From: Flavobacterium saliperosum
GTDB lineage: Bacteria; Bacteroidota; Bacteroidia; Flavobacteriales; Flavobacteriaceae
DNA: 64,000 nt
Reading direction: 5' to 3'
NCBI RefSeq assembly: GCF_900100625.1
Contig: NZ_FMTY01000001.1
Coordinates: 434,001 to 498,000, forward strand
A program made the translations under genes and the position numbers. Each line of letters begins with the position of its first letter. The stretch's first letter is position 1. Under the pieces are notes generated by a model, which was not told the origin of the DNA, did not search any database, and saw only the letters and a program-made list of their open reading frames with translations. Below, in pieces: positions 15,348 through 23,361 of this stretch.

Positions 15348-17504
15348 ATGAAATTTTTAAAACTACTTATTATTTTATTCGTTTTACCGACATACGCACA
15401 ACAGGGCGGTATGTGGATTCCTTCGCTACTAAAAGGAATGAACGAAAACGAAATGAAAAATCTGGGAATGAAGATCTCTGCCGATGATATTTATTCCGTA
15501 AACCATTCCAGCTTAAAAGACGCCGTGCCGCATTTTGACGGAGGCTGTACCGCGGAAGTGATTTCACCGAAAGGATTGATTTTAACCAATCACCACTGTG
15601 GTTATGACAACATTCAGAGCCATTCTTCGGTAGAACACGACTACCTTACTGACGGTTTTTGGGCTTACAAAATGGAAGACGAGTTGCCTAACAAAGACTT
15701 ATTCGTAACCTTTATCGTTAAAATCGAAGACGTTACCAATAAAGTGTTGGAAGGTGTGGCCAATTTGCCAACGGAAGCTGAAAAGCAAAAGAAAATTCAG
15801 GAAAACATTGCAATCCTGAACAAAACCCTGCCTAAAGAAGCCTATCAGGAAAACAGCATCCGTACGTTTTATGACGGAAACCAATACATTTTATTTGTAA
15901 CAGAAACCTTCCGCGATGTGCGTTTGGTGGGTGCGCCGCCAAGTTCCATCGGAAAATTCGGTTCGGATACTGACAACTGGGTTTGGCCTCGCCACACCGG
16001 AGATTTCTCTTTGTTCCGAATTTATGCCGATAAAAATAACCGTCCGGCCGCATATTCTAAAGACAACGTTCCTTATACCCCGAAACACTTCTTCCCGGTT
16101 TCCATCAAAGGGGTTAAGGAAAATGACTTTACCATGGTAATGGGGTATCCTGGAAGAACTCAGGAATATTTACCTTCTTATGCCGTGGAACAAATTATGA
16201 ATTCGCTGGATCCTGCAAGAATCGAAATTCGTGATCGTGCACTGAAAGTTCAGGACGGTTTCATGCGTAAAGACAATGCGATTAAAATCCAGTACGCTTC
16301 GAAATACGCAAGTGTGGCGAATTATTGGAAAAAATGGATTGGCGAAGTGAAAGGTTTGAAAAAATCAAACGCCGTAGGCATCAAACAGAAATTTGAAAAA
16401 GACTTCAATGAGAAAATTAACAAAGCAGGCAAACAAACCGAATACGGTACTTTATTAGCCGATTTCAAAACCAATTACGAAGCCATTGCACCCTACGCCT
16501 TAGCGAGAGAATACTATTCTGAGGTAGTTTTGAGAAATACGGAGATTTTAAATTTCGGATTCCGTTTGTACCAATTGGAGCAAGTTTACAACACCAAAGG
16601 CGAACAGGCTTTTAACGACAGAAAAGCGAACCTAATCGCAGGTTTCGAACCTTTGTACAAAGATTTCAACGCTAACGTGGACGAGAAAGTTTTCGAACAA
16701 CTGATTGACTTGTATGCTAAAAAATCCCCGCAACAGTTCTTACCGGAAACCGTAAAGAACATCAATCCGGAATATAGTGCTAAAACCATTTTCACCAATT
16801 CGAAACTAACTTCTTATAATGGATTGAAAGAGTTGTTACAAGGCGACAGTAAAACCGTACTTGAAAAACTGAATCAGGATCCTGCTTTTATCTTAGTAAA
16901 AACCATTGCAGAGGCTTACAATAAAAATGTAGCTCCGAAATACGACGAGTTGAACCTGAAGAACATTGCTTTACAACGCACTTACATGAAAGCTATTTTG
17001 GAATTGAGTCCGAAATCAGCGCGTATTTTCCCGGATGCCAACAGTACGCTTCGTGTGACTTACGGAAAAGTGAAAGGCTACCAGCCAAGTGACGCGGTAA
17101 CTTATGCTCCGATGACCTATTTGGACGGAGTTATGGAGAAATATGTTCCGGGTGACTACGAGTTTGATGTTCCAAAAAAACTGATTGACTTGTACAATGC
17201 CAAAGATTACGGGCAATATGCCGACAAAAACGGAAAAATGCCGGTAGCTTTTATCGCAACGAATCACACAACCGGAGGAAACTCGGGAAGCCCTGCCTTA
17301 GACGCTAACGGCAACCTGATCGGATTGAATTTTGACCGTGTTTGGGAAGGTACTATGAGTGACATTCATTACGATCCTTCCATCTGTAGGAATATTATGG
17401 TTGATATCCGTTATGTGTTATTTATAGTTGACAAATATGCCGGCGCGAAAAATCTGATTGAAGAAATGAAATTGGTAAAACCGGTAAAAAAGAAAAAGAA
17501 ATAA
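15348..17504 (+). CDS. S46 family dipeptidyl-peptidase, DPP11-like
   Basis: A 718-residue exported serine peptidase (signal MKFLKLLIILFVLPTYAQ). The chymotrypsin-fold triad is visible: His in LTNHHCGY (82-83), Asp in SDTDNWVWPRHTGDF (about 205-220) and nucleophile S646 in TGGNSGSPAL. Residue 664, 18 positions after the Ser, is Arg (LNFDR); in characterised S46 enzymes Arg here gives DPP11 specificity for Asp/Glu at P1, whereas Gly gives DPP7. It would release acidic dipeptides from peptides in the periplasm. The C-terminus is a Lys-rich tail. Confidence 0.93.
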   Translation: MKFLKLLIILFVLPTYAQQGGMWIPSLLKGMNENEMKNLGMKISADDIYSVNHSSLKDAVPHFDGGCTAEVISPKGLILTNHHCGYDNIQSHSSVEHDYLTDGFWAYKMEDELPNKDLFVTFIVKIEDVTNKVLEGVANLPTEAEKQKKIQENIAILNKTLPKEAYQENSIRTFYDGNQYILFVTETFRDVRLVGAPPSSIGKFGSDTDNWVWPRHTGDFSLFRIYADKNNRPAAYSKDNVPYTPKHFFPVSIKGVKENDFTMVMGYPGRTQEYLPSYAVEQIMNSLDPARIEIRDRALKVQDGFMRKDNAIKIQYASKYASVANYWKKWIGEVKGLKKSNAVGIKQKFEKDFNEKINKAGKQTEYGTLLADFKTNYEAIAPYALAREYYSEVVLRNTEILNFGFRLYQLEQVYNTKGEQAFNDRKANLIAGFEPLYKDFNANVDEKVFEQLIDLYAKKSPQQFLPETVKNINPEYSAKTIFTNSKLTSYNGLKELLQGDSKTVLEKLNQDPAFILVKTIAEAYNKNVAPKYDELNLKNIALQRTYMKAILELSPKSARIFPDANSTLRVTYGKVKGYQPSDAVTYAPMTYLDGVMEKYVPGDYEFDVPKKLIDLYNAKDYGQYADKNGKMPVAFIATNHTTGGNSGSPALDANGNLIGLNFDRVWEGTMSDIHYDPSICRNIMVDIRYVLFIVDKYAGAKNLIEEMKLVKPVKKKKK

Positions 17505-17667
17505 CACCCTTCTGTAAATCAATTGGATAGAAAAAATAAAGGAATTTTTAACTTACAAATTTCTTTTATTTCTTTTGGCACGTAAATTGTTATATTGTCG
17601 TAAGTTGCATGGAAAATATTTTTTTTGAAAAAAAGAAAAAAATTATTTTATCGTATCAAAAAATTTA

Positions 17668-17675
17668 TATCTTTG
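17668..17675 (+). promoter_or_regulatory. -7 box of lipoprotein 2
   Basis: TATCTTTG matches TAnnTTTG and gives a leader of about 30 nt before the ATG at 17712. The 17505-17667 stretch is AT-rich with no gene. Confidence 0.6.
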
Positions 17676-17711
17676 CTCCGAATTAATAATTAACCTTTAT
17701 AATTTAGTAAG

Positions 17712-17945
17712 ATGAAAAAAGTTGTTTTAAGTTTAGCTTTAGTAGCTATGATGAGTGTTTCTTTCGTATCATGTAAAGAAACTGCAAAAGAAGAAACTGT
17801 AACTGAAGAAGTTGCTCCAGTTGCTGAAGAGGCTGTTGAAGCTACTACTGAAGTAGTTGATTCTGCTGCTGCTGCTACTACTGAAGCTGCTGCTCCAGCT
17901 GCTGATGCTGCTGCTGCTCCAGCTACAGAAGAAGTTAAAAAATAA
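17712..17945 (+). CDS. Small Ala/Glu-rich lipoprotein (paralogue 2)
   Basis: A 77-residue precursor with lipobox SFVSC (C21) followed by acidic KETAKEET, then an Ala/Glu/Thr/Pro low-complexity tail ending EEVKK. Composition, VVDSAAAA segment and near-exclusive GCT, GAA, GTT and ACT codons match the lipoprotein at 10968, so the two are paralogues or convergently similar. Pro residues (VAPVAEE, AAPAAD) make this copy less uniformly helical. It is free-standing, with its own promoter and a strong terminator. Function unknown; high expression is inferred from codon bias. Confidence 0.75.
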   Translation: MKKVVLSLALVAMMSVSFVSCKETAKEETVTEEVAPVAEEAVEATTEVVDSAAAATTEAAAPAADAAAAPATEEVKK

Positions 17946-17960
17946 TTAGAGACTTCTAAG

Positions 17961-17997
17961 AAAAAATAGTCCCGGTTTTTAATCGGGACTTTTTTTA
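17961..17997 (+). terminator. Terminator of lipoprotein 2
   Basis: AGTCCCG (17968-17974) / CGGGACT (17984-17990) with flanking A and T runs. Confidence 0.85.
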
Positions 17998-18027
17998 TGC
18001 CTTGTTTTTAGGCATCGCAAACAAAAA

Positions 18028-18048
18028 AAAGAGACTAACAGTCTCTTT
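18028..18048 (-). terminator. Terminator overlapping the stop codon of the 42-residue lipoprotein gene
   Basis: AAAGAGACT / AGTCTCTTT, 9-bp stem with a 3-nt loop, followed on the minus strand by a run of T. The TAG stop of the preceding gene (18037-18035) sits at the stem-loop junction. Confidence 0.75.
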
Positions 18049-18163
18049 CGTAATTTTTCTGGGTTTTCACCACCTCACAACGTCCGGGACCACAGCCCAA
18101 TCGTCGCGGTCCGCACGATATTAGCAAACCGCACAATACCATAAAACAAATTGCTTTTTTCAT
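18035..18163 (-). CDS. Very small Cys-rich lipoprotein (42 residues)
   Basis: A 43-codon frame starting 5 nt after the GH3 stop on the same strand. It encodes a signal peptide with lipobox (MKKAICFMVLCGLLISC, C17), then a short Gly/Arg/Cys-rich segment (GPRRLGCGPGRCEVV) and a hydrophilic tail ending in Cys. Four of its six cysteines are at or after the lipidation site (C17, C24, C29, C42). Tight coupling to GH3 and a terminator ending exactly at its stop codon support it as a real gene. Function unknown. A similar-sized lipoprotein lies at 32329. Confidence 0.65.
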   Translation of the reverse strand: MKKAICFMVLCGLLISCGPRRLGCGPGRCEVVKTQKNYERDC

Positions 18164-18168
18164 ATTCC

Positions 18169-19695
18169 TTAAATAATTTCCGAAAACTGCATTGCTTTCA
18201 GACGTTCCAAATACTCTCTTTGATTGGACAATCTCGGGATTTTATGTTGTCCTCCCAATTTATCCTGTTCTTTTAACCAATCGTAAAACAAATTCGTTCG
18301 CGCCACGTTCAGCACCAACGGATTCAAAGTCATGTTATTGTAGCGTTTTGCTTCATAATCTGAATTCAACGACTGTAACGTTTCGTCTAACAATTTCCTG
18401 AAAACTTCGATATCTTCCGGCGCTTTTCGGAATTCCACCATCCATTCGTGCGCTCCTTTCTCTTTTCCTTCCATAAAAATCGGTGCCACGGTATAATCAA
18501 TCACTTCGCAGTTTAATTGCTGACACGTTTTTGCCAAGGCCATATCCGTATTTTCCACCATCAGTTCCTCCCCAAAAACATTAATATGGTGTTTGGTTCT
18601 TCCGGTTACGCGAACACGAAACGGATTCAACGAGGTGAATCGGATGGTATCGCCAATCAGATAGCGCCACAAACCGGAATTCGTGGTGATAACGACCGCA
18701 TAGTTCTTATTCAGTTCCACTTCCGCCAATCGGATTACCCTTTGATTCAAGGTTCCGAAAGTGTCCATCGGAATAAATTCATAGAAGATCCCGTAATCCA
18801 ACATCAATAACAAATCACTCGAATTGTTCAGATCCTGAATAGCAAAGAAGCCTTCCGAAGCATTGTAAATTTCATAAAATTTGAAATCCGGATTCGGTAA
18901 AATCTTCTTGTATTGTTCGCGATACGGCTCAAAACTCACTCCGCCGTGGAAATACACTTCCAGATTGGGCCAAATTTCCAATAAATTCCCTTTTCCGGTT
19001 TCTTCCAGCATTTTATTCAGCAATACCAACATCCATGACGGAACGCCGGCAAAACTGGTCACGTTTTCATTTTTAGTTTCATTGATAATCGCCTGAATTT
19101 TGGTTTCCCATTCACTCATCAACGATACTTTATTGCTTGGCGTACTGCTGAATTCCGCCCAAAACGGCATGTTATCAATTAGAATCGCCGACAAATCCCC
19201 AAAGAAAGTGTTATTGTCTTCATACAACTGCTTGCTCCCACCCAAACGAAGGCTTTTACCTGTAAACAATTCCGATTCCTCATTGTTGTTCAGATACAGG
19301 CACAACAAGTCCTTACTCGCCTTATAATGACAATCCTCCAACGCTTCATTACTCACCGGGATGAATTTACTCTTCGCGTTGGTGGTTCCGCTGGATTTGG
19401 CGAACCATTTGATAGGCGTACTCCAAAACACATTCTGCTCGCCTTTTCGCGTCATTTCAATCAAAGGTTCCAATTGTTCATAGGTAGAGACCGGAACCCT
19501 TTCCGAAAACGTTTTATAGCTCTTGATGGATGAGAATTCATACTTCTTACCAAGAACGGTTCCTTCGGCTGAGCGAATCAGGTTAAAAAGCAATTCTTCC
19601 TGAACCTCATTCGGATACTTTAAAAACAATTCCATCTGATGAATTCGTTTTTTCAGAATCCAGGTAGCAATGGAATTTATAATAGTTAACGGCAT
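18169..19695 (-). CDS. GH3 family (acyl-adenylating) protein
   Basis: A 508-residue protein of the GH3 family, ANL-type enzymes that in plants conjugate jasmonate or auxin to amino acids. The AMP-binding signature is seen as WFAKSSGTTNAKSKFIPVS (residues about 94-112), with later segments LEVYFHGGVSFEPY, FYEIYNASEGFFA and LWRYLIGDTIRF matching GH3 motifs II-III. The bacterial substrate is unknown. It is followed after 5 nt by the 42-residue lipoprotein gene and diverges from the DUF2797 gene. Confidence 0.88.
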   Translation of the reverse strand: MPLTIINSIATWILKKRIHQMELFLKYPNEVQEELLFNLIRSAEGTVLGKKYEFSSIKSYKTFSERVPVSTYEQLEPLIEMTRKGEQNVFWSTPIKWFAKSSGTTNAKSKFIPVSNEALEDCHYKASKDLLCLYLNNNEESELFTGKSLRLGGSKQLYEDNNTFFGDLSAILIDNMPFWAEFSSTPSNKVSLMSEWETKIQAIINETKNENVTSFAGVPSWMLVLLNKMLEETGKGNLLEIWPNLEVYFHGGVSFEPYREQYKKILPNPDFKFYEIYNASEGFFAIQDLNNSSDLLLMLDYGIFYEFIPMDTFGTLNQRVIRLAEVELNKNYAVVITTNSGLWRYLIGDTIRFTSLNPFRVRVTGRTKHHINVFGEELMVENTDMALAKTCQQLNCEVIDYTVAPIFMEGKEKGAHEWMVEFRKAPEDIEVFRKLLDETLQSLNSDYEAKRYNNMTLNPLVLNVARTNLFYDWLKEQDKLGGQHKIPRLSNQREYLERLKAMQFSEII

Positions 19696-19799
19696 CTTTT
19701 ATAAGTATGAATTATGAATTGTAAAATAGTAATTATAATTTTACGTCTTACCCAAAAATACTAATTTTTTGGTCAATTTAAACCCGAAACCCAAAACAA

Positions 19800-20597
19800 A
19801 TGACATACGAAGGCGTACTCACGAAAATGCAAACCGAATTCGGAAACCCAATTCAGTATTATCTGGTTTTTGAAAACAGCTTTTTGAACATCAACCAGCT
19901 GTTAAACAAAGAATTGGAAATCACTTTTCAGGGTTACCAGTGTTTGAATTGCGGAAAGAAAAAGAAAATTTTCCGTCAGGGATTTTGTTACGATTGTTTC
20001 ATGTCGAGTGCCGCTGCCGGCGATTGGATTATGAAACCGGAATTGAGTACGGCGCATCTGGATATTGAAGACCGCGATTTGGAATACGAAAAACGCGTAC
20101 AACTGCAACCGCACATTGTATATCTGGCTTTATCCAGCGAGGTAAAAGTAGGCGTGACCCGAAAAACACAGGTTCCCACACGTTGGATTGATCAGGGTGC
20201 GATTCAGGCGGTGCCGATTGTGGAAGTCCCTAACCGCTATCTGGCGGGAATTACAGAAGTCGCTTTGAAAGACCATTATGCTGACAAGACCAACTGGCAG
20301 AAAATGCTCAAAAATGACGTACCGAATGTCGATTTACTCTCCGAAAGAAACAGTTTGGGAACGTTAATCCCAAAGGAAGTACAGCCGTATTTTGCCGCTT
20401 CACCGGAAAAAATGTATGATTTGGTGTATCCGGTTTTGCAATACCCTAAAAAAGTAAGCAGTTTAAATTTAGACAAAACTCCAAATTTCACAGGCAAACT
20501 TTCCGGCGTAAAAGGGCAATACCTCATGTTTGAAGACGGTACCGTTTTTAACGTTCGTACTTTTGAAGGTTATGTGGTGAAAATCAATTTGTCATAA
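19800..20597 (+). CDS. DUF2797 domain-containing protein
   Basis: A 265-residue protein. A C4 zinc-binding-like cluster is present (C48, C51, C63, C66; CLNC...FCYDC), followed by HIVYLALSSEVKVGVTRKTQVPTRWIDQGA (about 103-132), which resembles a GIY-YIG-nuclease core in layout. That comparison is an inference from pattern only. No signal peptide or membrane span is seen, so it is probably cytoplasmic. It is monocistronic and shares a bidirectional terminator with the convergent AsmA gene. Confidence 0.8.
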   Translation: MTYEGVLTKMQTEFGNPIQYYLVFENSFLNINQLLNKELEITFQGYQCLNCGKKKKIFRQGFCYDCFMSSAAAGDWIMKPELSTAHLDIEDRDLEYEKRVQLQPHIVYLALSSEVKVGVTRKTQVPTRWIDQGAIQAVPIVEVPNRYLAGITEVALKDHYADKTNWQKMLKNDVPNVDLLSERNSLGTLIPKEVQPYFAASPEKMYDLVYPVLQYPKKVSSLNLDKTPNFTGKLSGVKGQYLMFEDGTVFNVRTFEGYVVKINLS

Positions 20598-20598
20598 A

Positions 20599-20625
20599 AA
20601 AAGCCCCAATCAAGGGGCTTTTGTT
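20599..20625. terminator. Bidirectional terminator between DUF2797 and asmA genes
   Basis: AAAAGCCCC (20599-20607) / GGGGCTTTT (20614-20622) with a 6-nt loop; A and T runs on both sides. Confidence 0.85.
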
Positions 20626-20626
20626 T

Positions 20627-23260
20627 TTATGGTGTCGTTGTGGGTTTCGGCTCTTCTTTTTTCTTCTTACCGAACAAATCTTTTATGGCGTTGGTCGCAG
20701 CGCTTTTTACCTCATCCTTGACCTTTGGCGCAGTAGTTTTGGCCGTGTCTTTCGGCGTTGTGGTTCCCGATGTATTCGTTTTCGGTCCACCAAACAAACC
20801 GCCCAAAGCGGATGTTCCCTGATTCAGCAATTTATCTTTTTGGTATTTTACCAATTGTGTCGTTACATTGGTTACCGCCTGTTTCATGTCGGTACTCACT
20901 TTCGGATTTTTGAAATTACCTGTCATGGTTGCATTTACAGGAACATTATCCAGCTTGCCTTGTTCTGCCGGAGTTAGTTTTGCTAACAATTTACTTACTT
21001 CAGGCCCTAAATATTTGGCTGGCACATCAAATTTCAAATCATAATTCATCGACTGATCGAAACCGTGTGTTCCGCCCACCGTTACTTTCACATCCTGGTA
21101 TTTTAAGTCAATCGGTTTCAGACTTACCCTACCGTTATTGAAAGCCAAGGCCGCTTTTACATCGTTCAGATTCAGTTTGTTTACATCAATAAACTTCACA
21201 TTGGACGATAGCGAAGACAATAATTGCGAATTATTGGCATTTACGGTAGTCGAAAGAAGTTGCCCAATCAGATTTCCGGAAATGGTTTTAAGATCCGGAG
21301 TCATTTCCATGGCATCCAGATTCCCTGACAGGTTGATGGTTGAATTCAGCTTCCCGTTAATTACACCGGCAATCGGCGCAATGGATTTCAACATGTCCAA
21401 TTGGGTGAACGATTTTGCGATGTCCACCTTACTTAAATCCAAATTCATTTTAAACGTAGGCACTTTTCCTTTTGTGGAAACCACACCATCCATACCGATT
21501 TGACCGTCAAAAATATTCGTTTTGATGTTCTGTAATGTTACCGCCTGATCGCGGATAATCATTTTTCCGGACACATCTTTCAGCGTCAGATTATCATAAA
21601 CTACGGTATTCGCTTTTGCCGTAACCGCACAATCCAGGAAAGCAGGGATTTTCACCGCTTCTTTTTTAGCTGTTCCTTCCTTCGTAGTTGTTGTAGTCGG
21701 CTCCATAAAATCGGAAACCAAAAACTGGTTCGAATTCATATTGAAATTGGCTTTCAAGATCTGGTCTTTGAATACAAATCCGTAGAAATTATCCAAAGTT
21801 CCTGTCATGTGAATGTCGGATTTTCCGGTTTTCATGTCCAGTTGGTTTAAACGTATCTGGCTCGGGTTAAACGCAACCACAGCTTGTGAAATTTGCACCG
21901 GTTTCGCCATTTCCGGACCGGAATAATTAAATCCTGTTAACGATAGGTTTCCGGAATTCTGAATGTTCTGATACTGACTCGTTTCTACCGATTTCATATC
22001 GAATTTCGTTACCACATCGGCTTTTAAGATTCCCGAAAGCGGTTTGTCCAGTTTTACCGGATACGCTTTGGTTACGTTCGCTAAATTGATTACCCCTTTT
22101 AATTCGGCATTCACCAACGCATTTTCAGCAATGTTTCTGATGTTCGCTTTGGCATTGAAAACGTCCTGATCGATTCGGAACGACAATTTATCCAGATTCA
22201 CATAGGTATCGTTCATCAATCCGGTTTCGTTGATGATTTTGGTATCAATTACAATATTTTGAACCGATTTCGGCAGATCCGGATATTGGAAAGATGCATT
22301 GTTTGAAGCAATAGCGATGTTGAATTTCGGGATGGTCGTATCGGTGAATTCGCCTTTCACGGTGCCGTCCACCTTAAATTCTCCGGTTGTTTTTACCGTA
22401 TTGATGTTCCCCGCATAGGCTGCCGGAATTAGCCCCAAAAAGTTTTTGAAATCGGAAGTCGGCGTTTTGAATTTCAAATCGTACACCTGTCCTTTTTCCA
22501 CCATCTGAATGAATCCGTCAAACTCTAACGGCAACTGATTGATTAAGGCTTTATTGTCACGGAACGTATATTTCTGATTCTTCATATCGATGCCTAAAAC
22601 CGCATCCAGAGACAATGCCACATTGTTCATGTAGTTCATCTTGTCCATATCCAAAGTTAATTTTGCAGTAGATTTGGTTTTTAAATCGAGTTTTTCTTCT
22701 GCGAAATTTCCGGTTCCTTCATGATCAATGCTATCGATAAGCATCTTGATTTTCGATTTTTCATCGGTATAACGGAAACGAAGATTTTCCACCGAATACT
22801 TCTGAATGTTCATCGCAAACGGCTTACTTTCCGAAGGATCTTCCGGTTTGTCGTCTTTTAGGGCAATATCGAAATTCCCCAATCCGTCTTTATTGAAAAT
22901 GATGTTTACCAATCCGTCTTTGGAAGAAAACCCCTCAATGTTCATCGCTTCGCCTTCCCCTTTGAACAGTTCTTTCACCGACATTTTCAGATTAATTTCT
23001 CCTGCATAAAGCAAGGTATCTCCCTCAAAGGGTGCTTTGCCGACAATACTCAGTTTGTCAATCGTAACGCTGGCATTCGGAAAGTTTTTAAACAAACTCA
23101 ATCCAACATCTTCAAAAGCCACTTTCGCATCGACATTTTCATTGATTGTTTTCGCTACCAATTCTTTAATCTTGTCTTTAAACAAAAAAGGTGCGGCCGC
23201 TAATGCAATAATGATTACCAACAATGAAATTCCTGTAATCTTTAAAACTTTCTTTAACAT
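20627..23260 (-). CDS. AsmA family protein
   Basis: An 877-residue protein with an N-terminal membrane anchor (about residues 5-28, ITGISLLVIIIALAAAPFLF) and the AsmA opening (FEDVGLSLFKNFPNASVTIDKLSIVGKAPF). A long repetitive beta region follows, as in the AsmA/TamB/YhdP lipid-transfer superfamily. The C-terminal AsmA_2-like part (about 560-800) precedes a Pro/Thr/Lys low-complexity tail (PKTNTSGTTTPKDTAKTTAPK). It probably spans the periplasm and contributes to phospholipid movement or outer-membrane assembly. It follows sppA on the minus strand with a hairpin between them. Confidence 0.88.
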   Translation of the reverse strand: MLKKVLKITGISLLVIIIALAAAPFLFKDKIKELVAKTINENVDAKVAFEDVGLSLFKNFPNASVTIDKLSIVGKAPFEGDTLLYAGEINLKMSVKELFKGEGEAMNIEGFSSKDGLVNIIFNKDGLGNFDIALKDDKPEDPSESKPFAMNIQKYSVENLRFRYTDEKSKIKMLIDSIDHEGTGNFAEEKLDLKTKSTAKLTLDMDKMNYMNNVALSLDAVLGIDMKNQKYTFRDNKALINQLPLEFDGFIQMVEKGQVYDLKFKTPTSDFKNFLGLIPAAYAGNINTVKTTGEFKVDGTVKGEFTDTTIPKFNIAIASNNASFQYPDLPKSVQNIVIDTKIINETGLMNDTYVNLDKLSFRIDQDVFNAKANIRNIAENALVNAELKGVINLANVTKAYPVKLDKPLSGILKADVVTKFDMKSVETSQYQNIQNSGNLSLTGFNYSGPEMAKPVQISQAVVAFNPSQIRLNQLDMKTGKSDIHMTGTLDNFYGFVFKDQILKANFNMNSNQFLVSDFMEPTTTTTKEGTAKKEAVKIPAFLDCAVTAKANTVVYDNLTLKDVSGKMIIRDQAVTLQNIKTNIFDGQIGMDGVVSTKGKVPTFKMNLDLSKVDIAKSFTQLDMLKSIAPIAGVINGKLNSTINLSGNLDAMEMTPDLKTISGNLIGQLLSTTVNANNSQLLSSLSSNVKFIDVNKLNLNDVKAALAFNNGRVSLKPIDLKYQDVKVTVGGTHGFDQSMNYDLKFDVPAKYLGPEVSKLLAKLTPAEQGKLDNVPVNATMTGNFKNPKVSTDMKQAVTNVTTQLVKYQKDKLLNQGTSALGGLFGGPKTNTSGTTTPKDTAKTTAPKVKDEVKSAATNAIKDLFGKKKKEEPKPTTTP

Positions 23261-23299
23261 ATCTGGAAATATTTATCTTACGAAATTACTACAAAAATC

Positions 23300-23338
23300 A
23301 AACCAACTTACTTAATGAAAACATAAATAAGTTGGTTT
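23300..23338 (-). terminator. Hairpin/terminator between sppA and the AsmA gene
   Basis: An 11-bp perfect inverted repeat AAACCAACTTA / TAAGTTGGTTT with a 17-nt loop, followed on the minus strand by GATTTTTG. A partial terminator or attenuator is plausible. Confidence 0.5.
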
Positions 23339-23361
23339 ATTATAAAAATAATAGGAGAAGT

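Noticed and set aside
15370..16140. Antisense and alternative frames within the S46 peptidase
   Set aside because: Low-quality translations inside a complete conserved gene.
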